Source: Burkholderia diffusa
Lineage (GTDB): Bacteria; Pseudomonadota; Gammaproteobacteria; Burkholderiales; Burkholderiaceae
Length of the DNA stretch: 64,000 nt
Reading direction: 5' to 3'
Assembly (NCBI RefSeq): GCF_902499115.1
Contig: NZ_CABVPN010000009.1
Coordinates: 152,600 to 216,599, forward strand
Shown here: piece by piece, positions 1-7,451 of the stretch
Position numbering within the stretch: the stretch's first letter is position 1
Layout: each line of letters opens with the position of its first letter
Program-made: the position numbers and the translations under genes
Notes under the pieces: generated by a model
Told to the model about the DNA's origin: nothing
The model's input: the letters and a program-made list of their open reading frames with translations, nothing else
Database searches by the model: none

Positions 1-496
1 AGACTTCGTCCGGCCGCAGCGGCTGCCCGATGAGCCAGCCGAACAGTTGCAGATAGCAGAACAGGCCCGTCAGGTCGACGAGGCACGCGGCCGGGCTGCG
101 CGTGCGGCGCAGCGAATCCATCCGGAACGTCGCGCGAGCGTCACGCACCGCGAGCGACAGCGCACCGGCGCGCGGCGTCAGCATCTCGCAGAACTCGGCC
201 GCGCAGCGGATCGCGTCGCCGAGCGTCGTGCAACTGAGCAGGCAGCGGCACATCAGGTCGACTTCCTGCTTGCGCATCGGCGGGTGGCCGTTGCCGCGCG
301 CGACCTGCGCCTCGAGTCGCTCGATGGCGTCGCGGTACAGCGCGACGAAGCCGCCTGGCGTCGTCGACGCGACGTCCGCGGCCGACGTCGCCGGTCGTTC
401 CACTGGCGGTGCGCCGCTGCGCGTCAACTCGTCCCGCAGGCGGTCGCCGAGGCCCGGCAGCATGCGACCGCGTGCCGGCAATGCGCGTTGTTTCAT
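1..496 (-). CDS. AraC-family transcriptional regulator, N-terminal part (runs off left edge)
   Basis: An open frame starts at an ATG (494-496, minus strand) and stays open to the window edge, giving about 165 residues. The visible part begins MKQRALPARG and contains a segment like the N-terminal effector-binding domain of OruR/ArgR-type AraC regulators: a Cys-rich helix, then a 'TTLGDAIRCAAEFCEMLTPR' stretch, then Arg/Ser-rich strands. The helix-turn-helix half would lie outside the window, so the DNA-binding domain is not seen. It is divergent from the Dabb/reductase/SDR operon that starts at 666, with about 170 bp between them, so it is the likely regulator of that operon (inference). The family call rests on pattern recognition of the N-terminal domain alone. 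Confidence 0.65.
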   Translation of the reverse strand, partial: MKQRALPARGRMLPGLGDRLRDELTRSGAPPVERPATSAADVASTTPGGFVALYRDAIERLEAQVARGNGHPPMRKQEVDLMCRCLLSCTTLGDAIRCAAEFCEMLTPRAGALSLAVRDARATFRMDSLRRTRSPAACLVDLTGLFCYLQLFGWLIGQPLRPDEV

Positions 497-665
497 ATCT
501 CTGCCGATCTGAGCGTTGCGACAGGGGCGGGTGAGCGGGCCGGTAGGGGTTCGCCGGCCGTCGCCACGCAAGAATGTTATCCACGCCGGCCGCTTCCGGC
601 CTCGCCGGAACGGCGTAGGCGGCCGGCATCGCATTGCGCCACGAACGAACCGAGACGACCCGCGA

Positions 666-1010
666 ATGATCCAGATCGTAGACGAAATCACCCTCGCACC
701 CGAACGCATTCCCGACGTGCTGGCGCTGCTGCGCGACCGTTATTTGCCGGGCCACGCGGCGCGCGGACTGACGGCGGCCGGCCGCTGGGTGTCGCCGCCC
801 GTCGCGGTGCCGGGGCAGCCGAGCACGCTGTGGCTGACGTGGCAGGTTGCCGATGCGCCGGCGTACTACCGGATGCGCGCGCTGACCGACGGTGACGTCG
901 TTGCGTTCTGGACGGCCATCGATGCGCTGTGCGACGCCCGCCGCCGCCATGTGATGACGGACGCGGATGCACCGCTGCCTGCACTGACGGAGGTCGACCA
1001 TGCGGCATGA
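666..1010 (+). CDS. Small ferredoxin-fold (NIPSNAP/Dabb-like) protein
   Basis: 114 residues beginning MIQIVDEITLAPERIPDVLA. The alternating short strands and helices, with Trp-rich 'STLWLTWQVAD', resemble dimeric alpha/beta-barrel proteins (NIPSNAP, EthD or Dabb type) that often accompany catabolic or polyketide-modifying oxidoreductases. I chose the ATG at 666. A longer frame from 516 exists, but its extra residues are Arg-rich and read through the likely promoter. The Shine-Dalgarno is weak. The gene overlaps the next one by 11 bp, so the two are probably co-translated and may form one functional unit. No enzymatic residues can be assigned, and the exact role is unknown. Confidence 0.6.
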   Translation: MIQIVDEITLAPERIPDVLALLRDRYLPGHAARGLTAAGRWVSPPVAVPGQPSTLWLTWQVADAPAYYRMRALTDGDVVAFWTAIDALCDARRRHVMTDADAPLPALTEVDHAA

Positions 1011-1632
1011 CACGGCGCAGATATTCGTTTCGGCGACCGACGATGCCGGCGCGGTCGAGCGTGCATTACGCGACGCCGCGCATGCGCTGCCCGGCGCGAC
1101 CCGCGTTGCGCTGGCACGCAATCTGGAAGGCTGCTGGAACGCGGGCGACTACACGCTCGACGTGCTGCGCGACGAACGGGCGACCGACCACGCGCCGGGC
1201 TTCACCGCGCTGGCCCGCATACCGGGCGTCGTGCGGATCGACGGCGCCGCATGCCGGGCGATCGGCGGCGGCCTGCGCGAGCCGGCGCTGCGCGACGGCG
1301 TATGGCGCACGCTGATGTTGCGCGTGCGGCCGGAGGCCGACGAAGCCCAGGTACGCGACCTCGAGCGCGAGTTGCTGCGCATGCCCGCGTACATGCCCGG
1401 CATCCGTAACTGGCGGCTGAGCAGGATCGTGACGCCGGGTGCGTGGACCCACGTCTGGCAACAGGAATTCGCGCACGTCGGCGATCTGCTCGGCGAGTAC
1501 CTGCTGCATCCGTATCACTGGGGCTGGGTCGACCGCCGCTTCGACGCCGAAAGCCCCGACTGGACGGTCGATGCGATCGCGCACGCGTTCTGTCCGCTCG
1601 CGTCGAGCCTGCTGGCCGACACGGCGGCGTGA
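1000..1632 (+). CDS. Dabb (stress-responsive A/B barrel) family protein
   Basis: 210 residues with two ferredoxin-like halves. The second half carries the Dabb signature 'WTHVWQQEFAHVGDLLGEYL' followed by 'LHPYHWGWVDRRFDAESPDW', a pattern typical of Dabb proteins in aromatic or terpenoid degradation clusters. The ATG at 1000 lies inside the end of the previous gene and has a good GGAGG about 6 nt upstream, indicating translational coupling. Dabb domains form beta-barrel dimers that bind small hydrophobic ligands, and some act as cyclases or isomerases. Which applies here cannot be seen. It lies upstream of the reductase at 1687 in the same orientation, 54 bp away, consistent with one operon from 666 to 4424. 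Confidence 0.75.
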   Translation: MRHDTAQIFVSATDDAGAVERALRDAAHALPGATRVALARNLEGCWNAGDYTLDVLRDERATDHAPGFTALARIPGVVRIDGAACRAIGGGLREPALRDGVWRTLMLRVRPEADEAQVRDLERELLRMPAYMPGIRNWRLSRIVTPGAWTHVWQQEFAHVGDLLGEYLLHPYHWGWVDRRFDAESPDWTVDAIAHAFCPLASSLLADTAA

Positions 1633-1686
1633 CGCGCGGCGCACGCGACCCGCCGCCATGCAAACGACAACCCTGGAGACACCACC

Positions 1687-2679
1687 GTGCGAGCCTTGCT
1701 GATCGACCGCATCGGTCATTCCGACGCGCTGCGAATGGCCGACGTTCCGGCACCGAGGCCGGGCCCCGGCGACGTGCTGATCCGCGTCGCGTACGCGGGC
1801 GTCAATCCTGCCGACTGGAAATGCCGCGAAGGCTATCTCGGCGCGTTCATGCGGATCACGTTTCCGTTCGTGATCGGCTTCGACGCGGCCGGTGTGGTCG
1901 AGGCGGTCGGCGATGGCGTGGAAGGATTCGCGCCCGGGATGCGCGTGTTCGCGCAGACCGACGTCGGCGCGGGGCGCTGGGGCGCGTATGCGGAATACGT
2001 CGCGGTGCGGCACGACTCGGTCGTGCGCCTGCCCGACACGGTCGGCTTCGCGGAAGCGGCGGCCACGCCGACCCCCGCGCTGGCGGCGTGGGCCGGCCTG
2101 TTCGACGACGGCGGGCTGCGTGACGGGCAGACCGTGCTGGTGCACGGCGGCGCGGGCGCGGTCGGCACGTTCGCGATCCAGCTTGCCGCGCAGGCGGGCG
2201 CGCGCGTCGCGGCGACGTGCTCGGCCCGCAACCGCGCGAGCGTCGAGGCGCTCGGCGCGGCGGCGAGCATCGACTATCGCGCACAGGACATCGCTAAGGC
2301 CGTGCGGGCGTGGGCGCCCGGCGGCGTCGATCTGGTGCTCGACGCGGTCGGCGGCGCCACACTGGCCGATGCACTCGACCTGCTGGCACCGGGCGGCACG
2401 CTCGTCAACATCATGACGCTCGCGGCCGGCGACGCGGAGCGACTGGCCGCGACGGGCGCCGAAGCCGCGAAGCGCGGCCTGCGCACCGCGATGACGTACA
2501 GCCGGATGCCGAGCGGCGCCACGCTGGCAGCGATCGCGGAACGGCTCGGCCGTGGCGCGCTACGCGTGCCACGCTTCGAGCGCTTTCCGCTCGAACAGGC
2601 GGCGCACGCACTCGATCTCGTTCAAACGGGCGACGCGAAAACCAAGTTCGTGTTGCACGTTGCGGATATCGCGGGCTGA
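1687..2679 (+). CDS. NADPH:quinone reductase-type medium-chain dehydrogenase
   Basis: 330 residues of the zinc-free MDR (quinone oxidoreductase/zeta-crystallin) class. An N-terminal GroES-like domain (about 1-125, with 'AYAGVNPADWKCREGYLG' and 'GFDAAGVVEAVGDGV') is followed by a Rossmann domain with the nucleotide motif 'VLVHGGAGAVGTFAIQLA' (about residues 153-170). The structural-zinc Cys cluster of alcohol dehydrogenases is absent, so a redox step on a quinone or enone is expected rather than alcohol oxidation. It starts at GTG, with GGAGA upstream. It lies third in the operon and is followed by two SDRs, so it probably reduces an alpha,beta-unsaturated carbonyl intermediate in the same pathway (inference). 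Confidence 0.88.
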   Translation: MRALLIDRIGHSDALRMADVPAPRPGPGDVLIRVAYAGVNPADWKCREGYLGAFMRITFPFVIGFDAAGVVEAVGDGVEGFAPGMRVFAQTDVGAGRWGAYAEYVAVRHDSVVRLPDTVGFAEAAATPTPALAAWAGLFDDGGLRDGQTVLVHGGAGAVGTFAIQLAAQAGARVAATCSARNRASVEALGAAASIDYRAQDIAKAVRAWAPGGVDLVLDAVGGATLADALDLLAPGGTLVNIMTLAAGDAERLAATGAEAAKRGLRTAMTYSRMPSGATLAAIAERLGRGALRVPRFERFPLEQAAHALDLVQTGDAKTKFVLHVADIAG

Positions 2680-2722
2680 CGCAGAACGGCCCGCACATGA
2701 CACCCCTTTTACCGGAGACATC

Positions 2723-3598
2723 ATGACCGACACCCGAACCGCGACGCTTGCGGACAAATGCGCGCTCGTGACCGGCGCGAGCCGCGGCATCGGCCGCGCG
2801 ATCGCGCAGCGCCTCGCGTCGGAAGGCGCGACCGTCGTCGTGACGGCGCGCAGCCTCACGCAATCCGCGACGACCGCCGGCACGCTCGCCGAAACGGTCG
2901 CGCTGATCGAGCAGGCGGGCGGCCGCGCGATCGCACTGGCGGCCGACCTGTCGAACCCGGCCGAGCGCGACGCGCTCGTCGGGCGCGCGGCGAAGGCGGC
3001 CGGCGGCCTCGACATCCTCGTAAACAGCGCGGGCGTGGCCGACTACGCGCGCGTCGACGCGATGCCGATGGCGATGTTCGACACGACGATCGAGCACTAT
3101 CTGCGCATTCCGTTCGTGCTGAGCCAGGCAGCGATTCCGCTGATGCGCGCACGCGGCGCCGGCTGGATCGTGAACGTCGGCTCGGTCACGGCGCTCGCGC
3201 CGCTGCGGCCGTTCGACGATTTCTCGCGCGCGGGCGGCGCGACCGTCTATGCGGCGGTCAAGGCCGCGCTGTCGCGCTTCACGCAAGGACTCGCGGCCGA
3301 GCTCGAAGCCGACGGCATCGCGGTGAACCTGGTCGCGCCGAGCACCGCGATCCGCACGCCAGGCGCGGCCCGCTACATCCCCGAAGGCTATCCGACCGAG
3401 GACGTCGCGTATTTCGCGGAAACCGCGCTCGCGCTGTGCAGCCTGCCGGCAAGCGAGCGCACGGGCCTCGTCACGCACAGCCTGCATTTCCCGCTGTCGC
3501 AGGGGCTCGCGGTGCGCTCGCTCGACGGCCGCACGCCGTTGCCGCCACCCGTGATTCCCGCATACGCGCATCCGCGCATCGACCCGACAGGACATTGA
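2723..3598 (+). CDS. Short-chain dehydrogenase/reductase (SDR)
   Basis: 291-residue classical SDR: cofactor motif TGASRGIG near the N-terminus, a 'DILVNSAGVADYA' strand (NSAG in place of the usual NNAG), and catalytic Tyr176/Lys180 in 'YAAVK'. The C-terminus lacks the usual 'xxVDGG' tail and ends Pro-rich ('PLPPPVIPAYAHP'), so substrate-loop and tail details differ from the family norm. The ATG at 2723 has GGAGA 7 nt upstream. A longer frame from 2552 is rejected because it would overlap the previous gene by more than 100 bp. The next SDR begins one base after this gene's stop, so they are almost certainly co-translated. Confidence 0.88.
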   Translation: MTDTRTATLADKCALVTGASRGIGRAIAQRLASEGATVVVTARSLTQSATTAGTLAETVALIEQAGGRAIALAADLSNPAERDALVGRAAKAAGGLDILVNSAGVADYARVDAMPMAMFDTTIEHYLRIPFVLSQAAIPLMRARGAGWIVNVGSVTALAPLRPFDDFSRAGGATVYAAVKAALSRFTQGLAAELEADGIAVNLVAPSTAIRTPGAARYIPEGYPTEDVAYFAETALALCSLPASERTGLVTHSLHFPLSQGLAVRSLDGRTPLPPPVIPAYAHPRIDPTGH

Positions 3599-3599
3599 C

Positions 3600-4424
3600 A
3601 TGACGACTTCGATTCGCTTCGACGGCGGTACCGCCGTGATCACCGGCGCGGCCAGCGGTATCGGCAGCGGGCTCGCGCGCCACGCCGCCGGGCTAGGCAT
3701 GCGCGTGGTGCTGGCCGATCTCGACCGGGGAAAGCTCGACGCGTTCGCCGCGACGCTCGACACCGACGTGCTGTGCGTGCCGACGGACGTCAGCCGCCCT
3801 GAAGCCGTCGATGCGCTGGCCGACGCCGCATGGCAGCGCTTCGGCGGCGTCGACCTGCTGTTCAACAACGCGGGCGTGATGGCGACCGGCTTCAGCTGGG
3901 AAATCACGCCGGAACGGTTCGAGCGCAGTTTCTCGATCAACGTGCACGGCGTGATGAACGGGATCCGCAGCTTCGTGCCGCGCATGCTCGAGCGCAACGT
4001 GCCCGCGCGCATCGTCAATACGGCGTCGGTCGGCGGGTTCCTGCCGAGCCCGTTGATGTCGCCTTACTCGGCGACGAAATTCGCGGTGGTCGCGCTGACC
4101 GAATCGCTGCACGGCGAGCTCAAGATGCTCGGCGCGCCGGTCGGCGTGTCGCTGCTCGCGCCGGGCCCGGTGCAGACGGGCATTTTCAACGACCCGTTCG
4201 GCGCCGCGCACGACCGGCCCGAGGTGCAGGGCTTCGTCGACACGATGCGCGCGATGCTGAACGCGCACGGGCTCACGCCCGACGCATTTGCGGCGCGGGC
4301 GTTCGACGGCATTCGCGACGGGCGTTACTGGCTGATTCCGCAGCCGGAGACGATCGACGGCGCGCTGCAGCGGCGCACCGCGGACATCCTCGCCGCGCGC
4401 GATCCGTCGCTGCCGTCGTTGTGA
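3600..4424 (+). CDS. Short-chain dehydrogenase/reductase (SDR)
   Basis: 274-residue classical SDR with TGAASGIG cofactor loop, 'DLLFNNAGV' (NNAG motif), Ser in 'VNTASVGG' and catalytic Tyr156/Lys160 in 'YSATK'. After the catalytic helix it has 'LLAPGPVQTGIF', the PG motif that shapes the substrate pocket. Its start sits one base past the stop of the preceding SDR, with AGGA upstream. It is the last gene of the 666-4424 operon and converges on a small secreted protein at 4471. Substrate unknown. NAD preference is suggested by 'LADLDRGKL', an acidic residue after beta-2. Confidence 0.88.
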   Translation: MTTSIRFDGGTAVITGAASGIGSGLARHAAGLGMRVVLADLDRGKLDAFAATLDTDVLCVPTDVSRPEAVDALADAAWQRFGGVDLLFNNAGVMATGFSWEITPERFERSFSINVHGVMNGIRSFVPRMLERNVPARIVNTASVGGFLPSPLMSPYSATKFAVVALTESLHGELKMLGAPVGVSLLAPGPVQTGIFNDPFGAAHDRPEVQGFVDTMRAMLNAHGLTPDAFAARAFDGIRDGRYWLIPQPETIDGALQRRTADILAARDPSLPSL

Positions 4425-4437
4425 AGTCACGGCGCGG

Positions 4438-4460
4438 GCCGGCCGACCGACGCGGCCGGC
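4438..4460. terminator. Possible bidirectional hairpin between convergent genes
   Basis: Seven-base GC arms (gccggcc ... ggccggc) around a 9-nt loop lie in the 46-bp gap between the convergent stops at 4424 and 4471. There is no T-run on either side, so terminator function is only a guess from position. Confidence 0.3.
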
Positions 4461-4470
4461 TCACGCCGGG

Positions 4471-4719
4471 TTACATATGCGTGCCGGCGTGCGTGCGGCC
4501 GCTGGGTTCGCCGCCGCGGTCGGGTGGCGTATTGTTCTGATCGATCTTCGCGAGCACGAAGCCGGCGTGCGGCAGCGCGGCGGGCGAACGGTGGGCGGCC
4601 TGCGCGACCGGGTCGTGCGGCGAAGTGGCGGAAAAACCGGATGACGTCGCGCTCGGTTGCGCGAACGCCGTGAGGGATGCTGCCGCGAGGGCGGCGGCGA
4701 CGATCGCGTGCGTGTTCAT
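4471..4719 (-). CDS. Small secreted protein of unknown function
   Basis: 82 residues starting MNTHAIVAAALAAASLTAFA, a typical Sec signal peptide with cleavage likely after 'TAFA'. The mature part (about 63 residues) is hydrophilic, Pro/His/Ser-rich and ends 'GRTHAGTHM'. The ATG at 4717-4719 has a strong AAGGAG 7 nt upstream. A longer frame from 4758 has no such site and would hide the signal peptide. It contains no cysteine. I recognise no family; small periplasmic proteins of this kind are common in Burkholderia. It has its own promoter space, with the dehydratase gene ending 131 bp upstream. Confidence 0.65.
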   Translation of the reverse strand: MNTHAIVAAALAAASLTAFAQPSATSSGFSATSPHDPVAQAAHRSPAALPHAGFVLAKIDQNNTPPDRGGEPSGRTHAGTHM

Positions 4720-4850
4720 GGCGACTCCTTCTTCACGACTGACTGCGGGACAACGCATTCAGTGTAGGGCGCGAAACTTAACGCGACGTGAAGGAGCGGC
4801 GGCGTGCGGATGACGGGATGTTCATGCGGTCATCCGCGCGCCGCGACGCA

Positions 4851-5825
4851 TCACGCGGATGCGGCGACCAGCGCGCAGAAGTTCTCGAGATCGACGTTGC
4901 CGCCGCTGATCACGATGCCGACGCGCTTGCCTTTCAGTTCGTCCTTCATCCGGCGCGCGGCCGCGAGCGACAGGCAGCCGGTCGGCTCGACGACAATCTT
5001 CATACGGGTCGCGAAGAAGCGCATGCAGTCGACCAGTTCCGCGTCGGTCGCGGTCAGGATGTCGTCGACGTCGCGCCGCAGGATCGGGAACGTCAGGTTG
5101 CCGAGGTGCTGCGTCTGCGCGCCGTCGGCGATCGTGCGCGGCGTGTCGATATGGACGATCGACCCGGACCGGAACGATTGCTGTCCGTCGTTGCCCGCTT
5201 CCGGCTCGACGCCGTACAGCTTCGCGTGCGGCGACAGCGCGCGCGTCGCGAGCGCCGTGCCCGACAGCAGGCCGCCGCCACCGAGCGGCGTGAACACCGC
5301 GTCGAGCGGCCCGACCTCGTCGAACAGTTCCTTCGCCGCCGTGCCCTGGCCCGCGATCACGTCCGCGTGGTCGTACGGCGGCACCAGCGTGAGCCCGTGC
5401 TTCTCCGCGAGCGCGCGGCCGATCTGCTCGCGGTCCTCGGTATAGCGGTCGTAGGTCACGACGTTGCCGCCGTAGCCGCGCGTCGCGGCCATCTTCGCGG
5501 CCGGCGCGTCCTGCGGCATCACGATCGTCGCCGGGATGCCGAGGATGCGCGCCGACAGCGCGATCGCCTGTGCATGGTTGCCGGACGAGAACGCGACGAC
5601 GCCGTTGCGTCGCTGCGTCGCGTCGAAGCGCGACAGCGCGTTGAACGCGCCGCGGAACTTGAACGCGCCCATGCGCTGCAGGTTCTCGCACTTGAAGAAC
5701 ACCTGCGCGCCGAGCGCTTCGTCGATCGTTCGCGACGTCATCACGGGCGTGCGGTGCGCGTGGCCGTCGAGCCGTGCCGCGGCGGCCGCGACGTCGTCGT
5801 AGGTGGGGAGGGTCGGAGTGTTCAT
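4851..5825 (-). CDS. PLP-dependent threonine/serine dehydratase-like enzyme (fold type II)
   Basis: 324 residues. PLP Schiff-base Lys56 lies in 'RMGAFKFRGA', the substrate loop is 'SSGNHAQ' (80-86), and the phosphate-binding Gly loop is 'GGGGLLSG' (about 180). These define the IlvA-catabolic / serine racemase / 3-hydroxyaspartate dehydratase family. The length matches the short forms that lack the regulatory ACT domain. Likely reaction: beta-elimination of water from a hydroxy-amino acid to give a 2-oxoacid and ammonia. Serine, threonine and hydroxyaspartate cannot be told apart by eye. I chose the ATG at 5823-5825 over an upstream one at 5879 because the family begins here. Last gene of an operon with a YheO-type regulator and a YbaK protein, which suggests amino-acid-responsive control. 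Confidence 0.88.
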   Translation of the reverse strand: MNTPTLPTYDDVAAAAARLDGHAHRTPVMTSRTIDEALGAQVFFKCENLQRMGAFKFRGAFNALSRFDATQRRNGVVAFSSGNHAQAIALSARILGIPATIVMPQDAPAAKMAATRGYGGNVVTYDRYTEDREQIGRALAEKHGLTLVPPYDHADVIAGQGTAAKELFDEVGPLDAVFTPLGGGGLLSGTALATRALSPHAKLYGVEPEAGNDGQQSFRSGSIVHIDTPRTIADGAQTQHLGNLTFPILRRDVDDILTATDAELVDCMRFFATRMKIVVEPTGCLSLAAARRMKDELKGKRVGIVISGGNVDLENFCALVAASA

Positions 5826-5882
5826 GAGTCGCTCGTCGGAAGAGTCGGTCAACAGGTCAGCGGGGCGCATCCGCCTCACGCA

Positions 5883-6521
5883 TCATTTCGCATCGTTGTA
5901 TACGGTGGCGCGCGACACGCCGAGATGCTGCGACACGATTTCCATCGCGCGGCGCACCTCGAGGAAGCCGTCGGCCTTCAGCGTCTGCATCAGCTCGCGG
6001 CGCTGGTCGGTCTTCAGTTCGCGCGGCGTGGTCGCGAGGCGCGTCGCGAACGCGTCGATGCGCTGCCGGATCGCGTCCGCGCCGGCCGGGTCGAGCGTCT
6101 CGGCGACCGGCGCGCCTTCGGTGCTGCAGAACTGGTTCAGCATCCCCTGGAAACCGCGGAACAGTGTGACGTCCGCGTTCAGGCACAGCGCGGCCACATA
6201 GCGGCCGTTCGAATCCTTGATGCCGATCGACGTGCTTTTCGCCGTGCGGCCGTCGGCGAAGCGGTTCGCGTAGTTCGCGAGCACCTGCGGGAAGTCGTCG
6301 TCCTCGATGCGGGCGAGCCCGAGTTCGGTCGCCGGATCGCCGATCGCGCGACCCGACAGGTTGTTATGGATCGCGAGGATCGCGTGCTTCGGCGTGCGCA
6401 GGTCGTGCACGACGACTTCGGTGAACGGCGCGAACATCGCGCCGAGCCCTTCGGCGATGCGCAGCACCTGCTCGATCAGCGACGCCTGTTCCGACTGCGG
6501 CCTGGAGCGGGGCGTGGTCAT
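5883..6521 (-). CDS. YheO/DauR-type PAS-HTH transcriptional regulator
   Basis: 212 residues. The N-terminal YheO-like PAS domain (about 15-125) contains 'FAPFTEVVVHDLRTPKHAIL' and 'STSIGIKDSNGRYVAALCLN'. A C-terminal DauR-type helix-turn-helix (about 150-212) ends 'HLGVSRATVYNDAK'. DauR represses D-arginine use in Pseudomonas, and relatives sense amino acids. The ATG overlaps the stop of the YbaK gene in an ATGA arrangement, so the two are translationally coupled. The dehydratase starts 57 bp after its stop. By position it probably controls this three-gene operon, with an amino acid as the ligand (inference). Confidence 0.88.
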   Translation of the reverse strand: MTTPRSRPQSEQASLIEQVLRIAEGLGAMFAPFTEVVVHDLRTPKHAILAIHNNLSGRAIGDPATELGLARIEDDDFPQVLANYANRFADGRTAKSTSIGIKDSNGRYVAALCLNADVTLFRGFQGMLNQFCSTEGAPVAETLDPAGADAIRQRIDAFATRLATTPRELKTDQRRELMQTLKADGFLEVRRAMEIVSQHLGVSRATVYNDAK

Positions 6522-7039
6522 GGTTTGACCTCGAGCGCGGGCGCGTCGGTCGTTTCCGGCCGCGTGATGTCGGCCAGCAGCGGGCGGGCGATCCGCACGT
6601 AGTCGGACGCGTCGAGCACGACCGAGCGGTCGAGGCGGCCCGCGTTGAACGCGATTTCGTCGTTGAGTTCGATCAGTGCGGGGTCGACGACGAGCGTCAC
6701 GTTCGCGTCGAACACGAACGGCGGCACGGCGCCCATCACGCAGCGCGTGACCGTGGCGGCAAGTTCGGGCGGCGCGAGTGTCGCCTTGCGGCGGCCGACC
6801 GCGTCGGCGACCTTGCGGAAATCGATCTTCAGATGGCCGGGGATGACCGCGAGCGCGGTGACGTCGCCGCCGTCCTTGAACGAGCAGAGCATCGCCTTCG
6901 CGCCCTGTTCGGGACGCGTGCCGCGAATCGCGGCGATCACGTCGGATTTGCCTTCGGCCGGGTGATCCAGCACGCGGAACCGCGCACCGGAGGTGTTCAG
7001 CAGCTCGCACAGCGCGTCAAAAACGGGATAGTCGCTCAT
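6518..7039 (-). CDS. YbaK/ProX-family aminoacyl-tRNA deacylase-like protein
   Basis: 173 residues matching the YbaK/EbsC (prolyl-tRNA synthetase-associated) domain: 'VLDHPAEGKSDVIAAIRG', 'QGAKAMLCSFKDGG', 'HLKIDFRKVADAVGRRKATLA' and 'GAVPPF'. The Lys in 'GAKAM' aligns with the essential lysine of these trans-editing enzymes, which hydrolyse mischarged tRNAs. The region around 'VPPFVFDANVTLVVDPAL' is typical of the YeaK/PrdX-type branch. First gene of the operon with the YheO-type regulator and the dehydratase. The pairing suggests handling of a non-protein or excess hydroxy-amino acid that could be misacylated (inference). The ATG at 7037-7039 starts the frame cleanly. Confidence 0.85.
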   Translation of the reverse strand: MSDYPVFDALCELLNTSGARFRVLDHPAEGKSDVIAAIRGTRPEQGAKAMLCSFKDGGDVTALAVIPGHLKIDFRKVADAVGRRKATLAPPELAATVTRCVMGAVPPFVFDANVTLVVDPALIELNDEIAFNAGRLDRSVVLDASDYVRIARPLLADITRPETTDAPALEVKP

Positions 7040-7451
7040 GTCGATCCGGGCAGGAGGGGCGCATCACGGTACGCGGGGGACGGCGTGCCTCGGTTTGCCG
7101 TCGATGAATTGTCCAAGTATAGACGTTTTGTCATGTGCATGGCAAAGACCCGAAACAGGGATCGCCATGTTTGGCCTCCCACCAACTGCCGAAAGGCCGT
7201 TTCATATCGCGGAATGCGTGCGGAATTCCCGCCGCGCCGCCGTCTCGCCGCTTGAAAACCGGTTTTGCATCGCAAAACGCACTGCTTATCTCATTGAAAA
7301 ACAAGCAAAATTTATATCTTATGTCTTATATAAGACTTCGCCGAAAGCGCATCGGACGGCGTTACTATTGAGTCCATGCAGTTCGCTTCGTCATACGGAG
7401 CGGGCAAGCTGAACCCTTTACTCAAATGCGCTTCGTTCCCAGGAGATTGAC
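7040..7451. other. Divergent intergenic region upstream of aceA
   Basis: 412 bp between the YbaK operon start and aceA, with no plausible gene. The aceA-proximal part (about 7285-7345) is much more A/T-rich than its surroundings and holds the palindrome described separately. The ribosome site AGGAGA lies 6 nt before aceA. Confidence 0.7.
7323..7336. promoter_or_regulatory. Perfect 14-bp palindrome upstream of aceA, probable operator
   Basis: GTCTTATATAAGAC is a perfect palindrome 115 bp before the aceA start, inside the only A/T-rich island of the region. It is preceded by a second 'ATATCTTAT' half-site, giving a direct plus inverted arrangement. Its size and form resemble GntR/FadR-class operators. 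That class often regulates TCA and glyoxylate genes, but the regulator is not encoded in the window. Confidence 0.5.

Noticed and set aside
4788..6602. 604-residue open frame on the plus strand across the dehydratase and regulator
   Set aside because: Antisense shadow: Arg/Val-rich composition with no motifs, overlapping two clear minus-strand genes.
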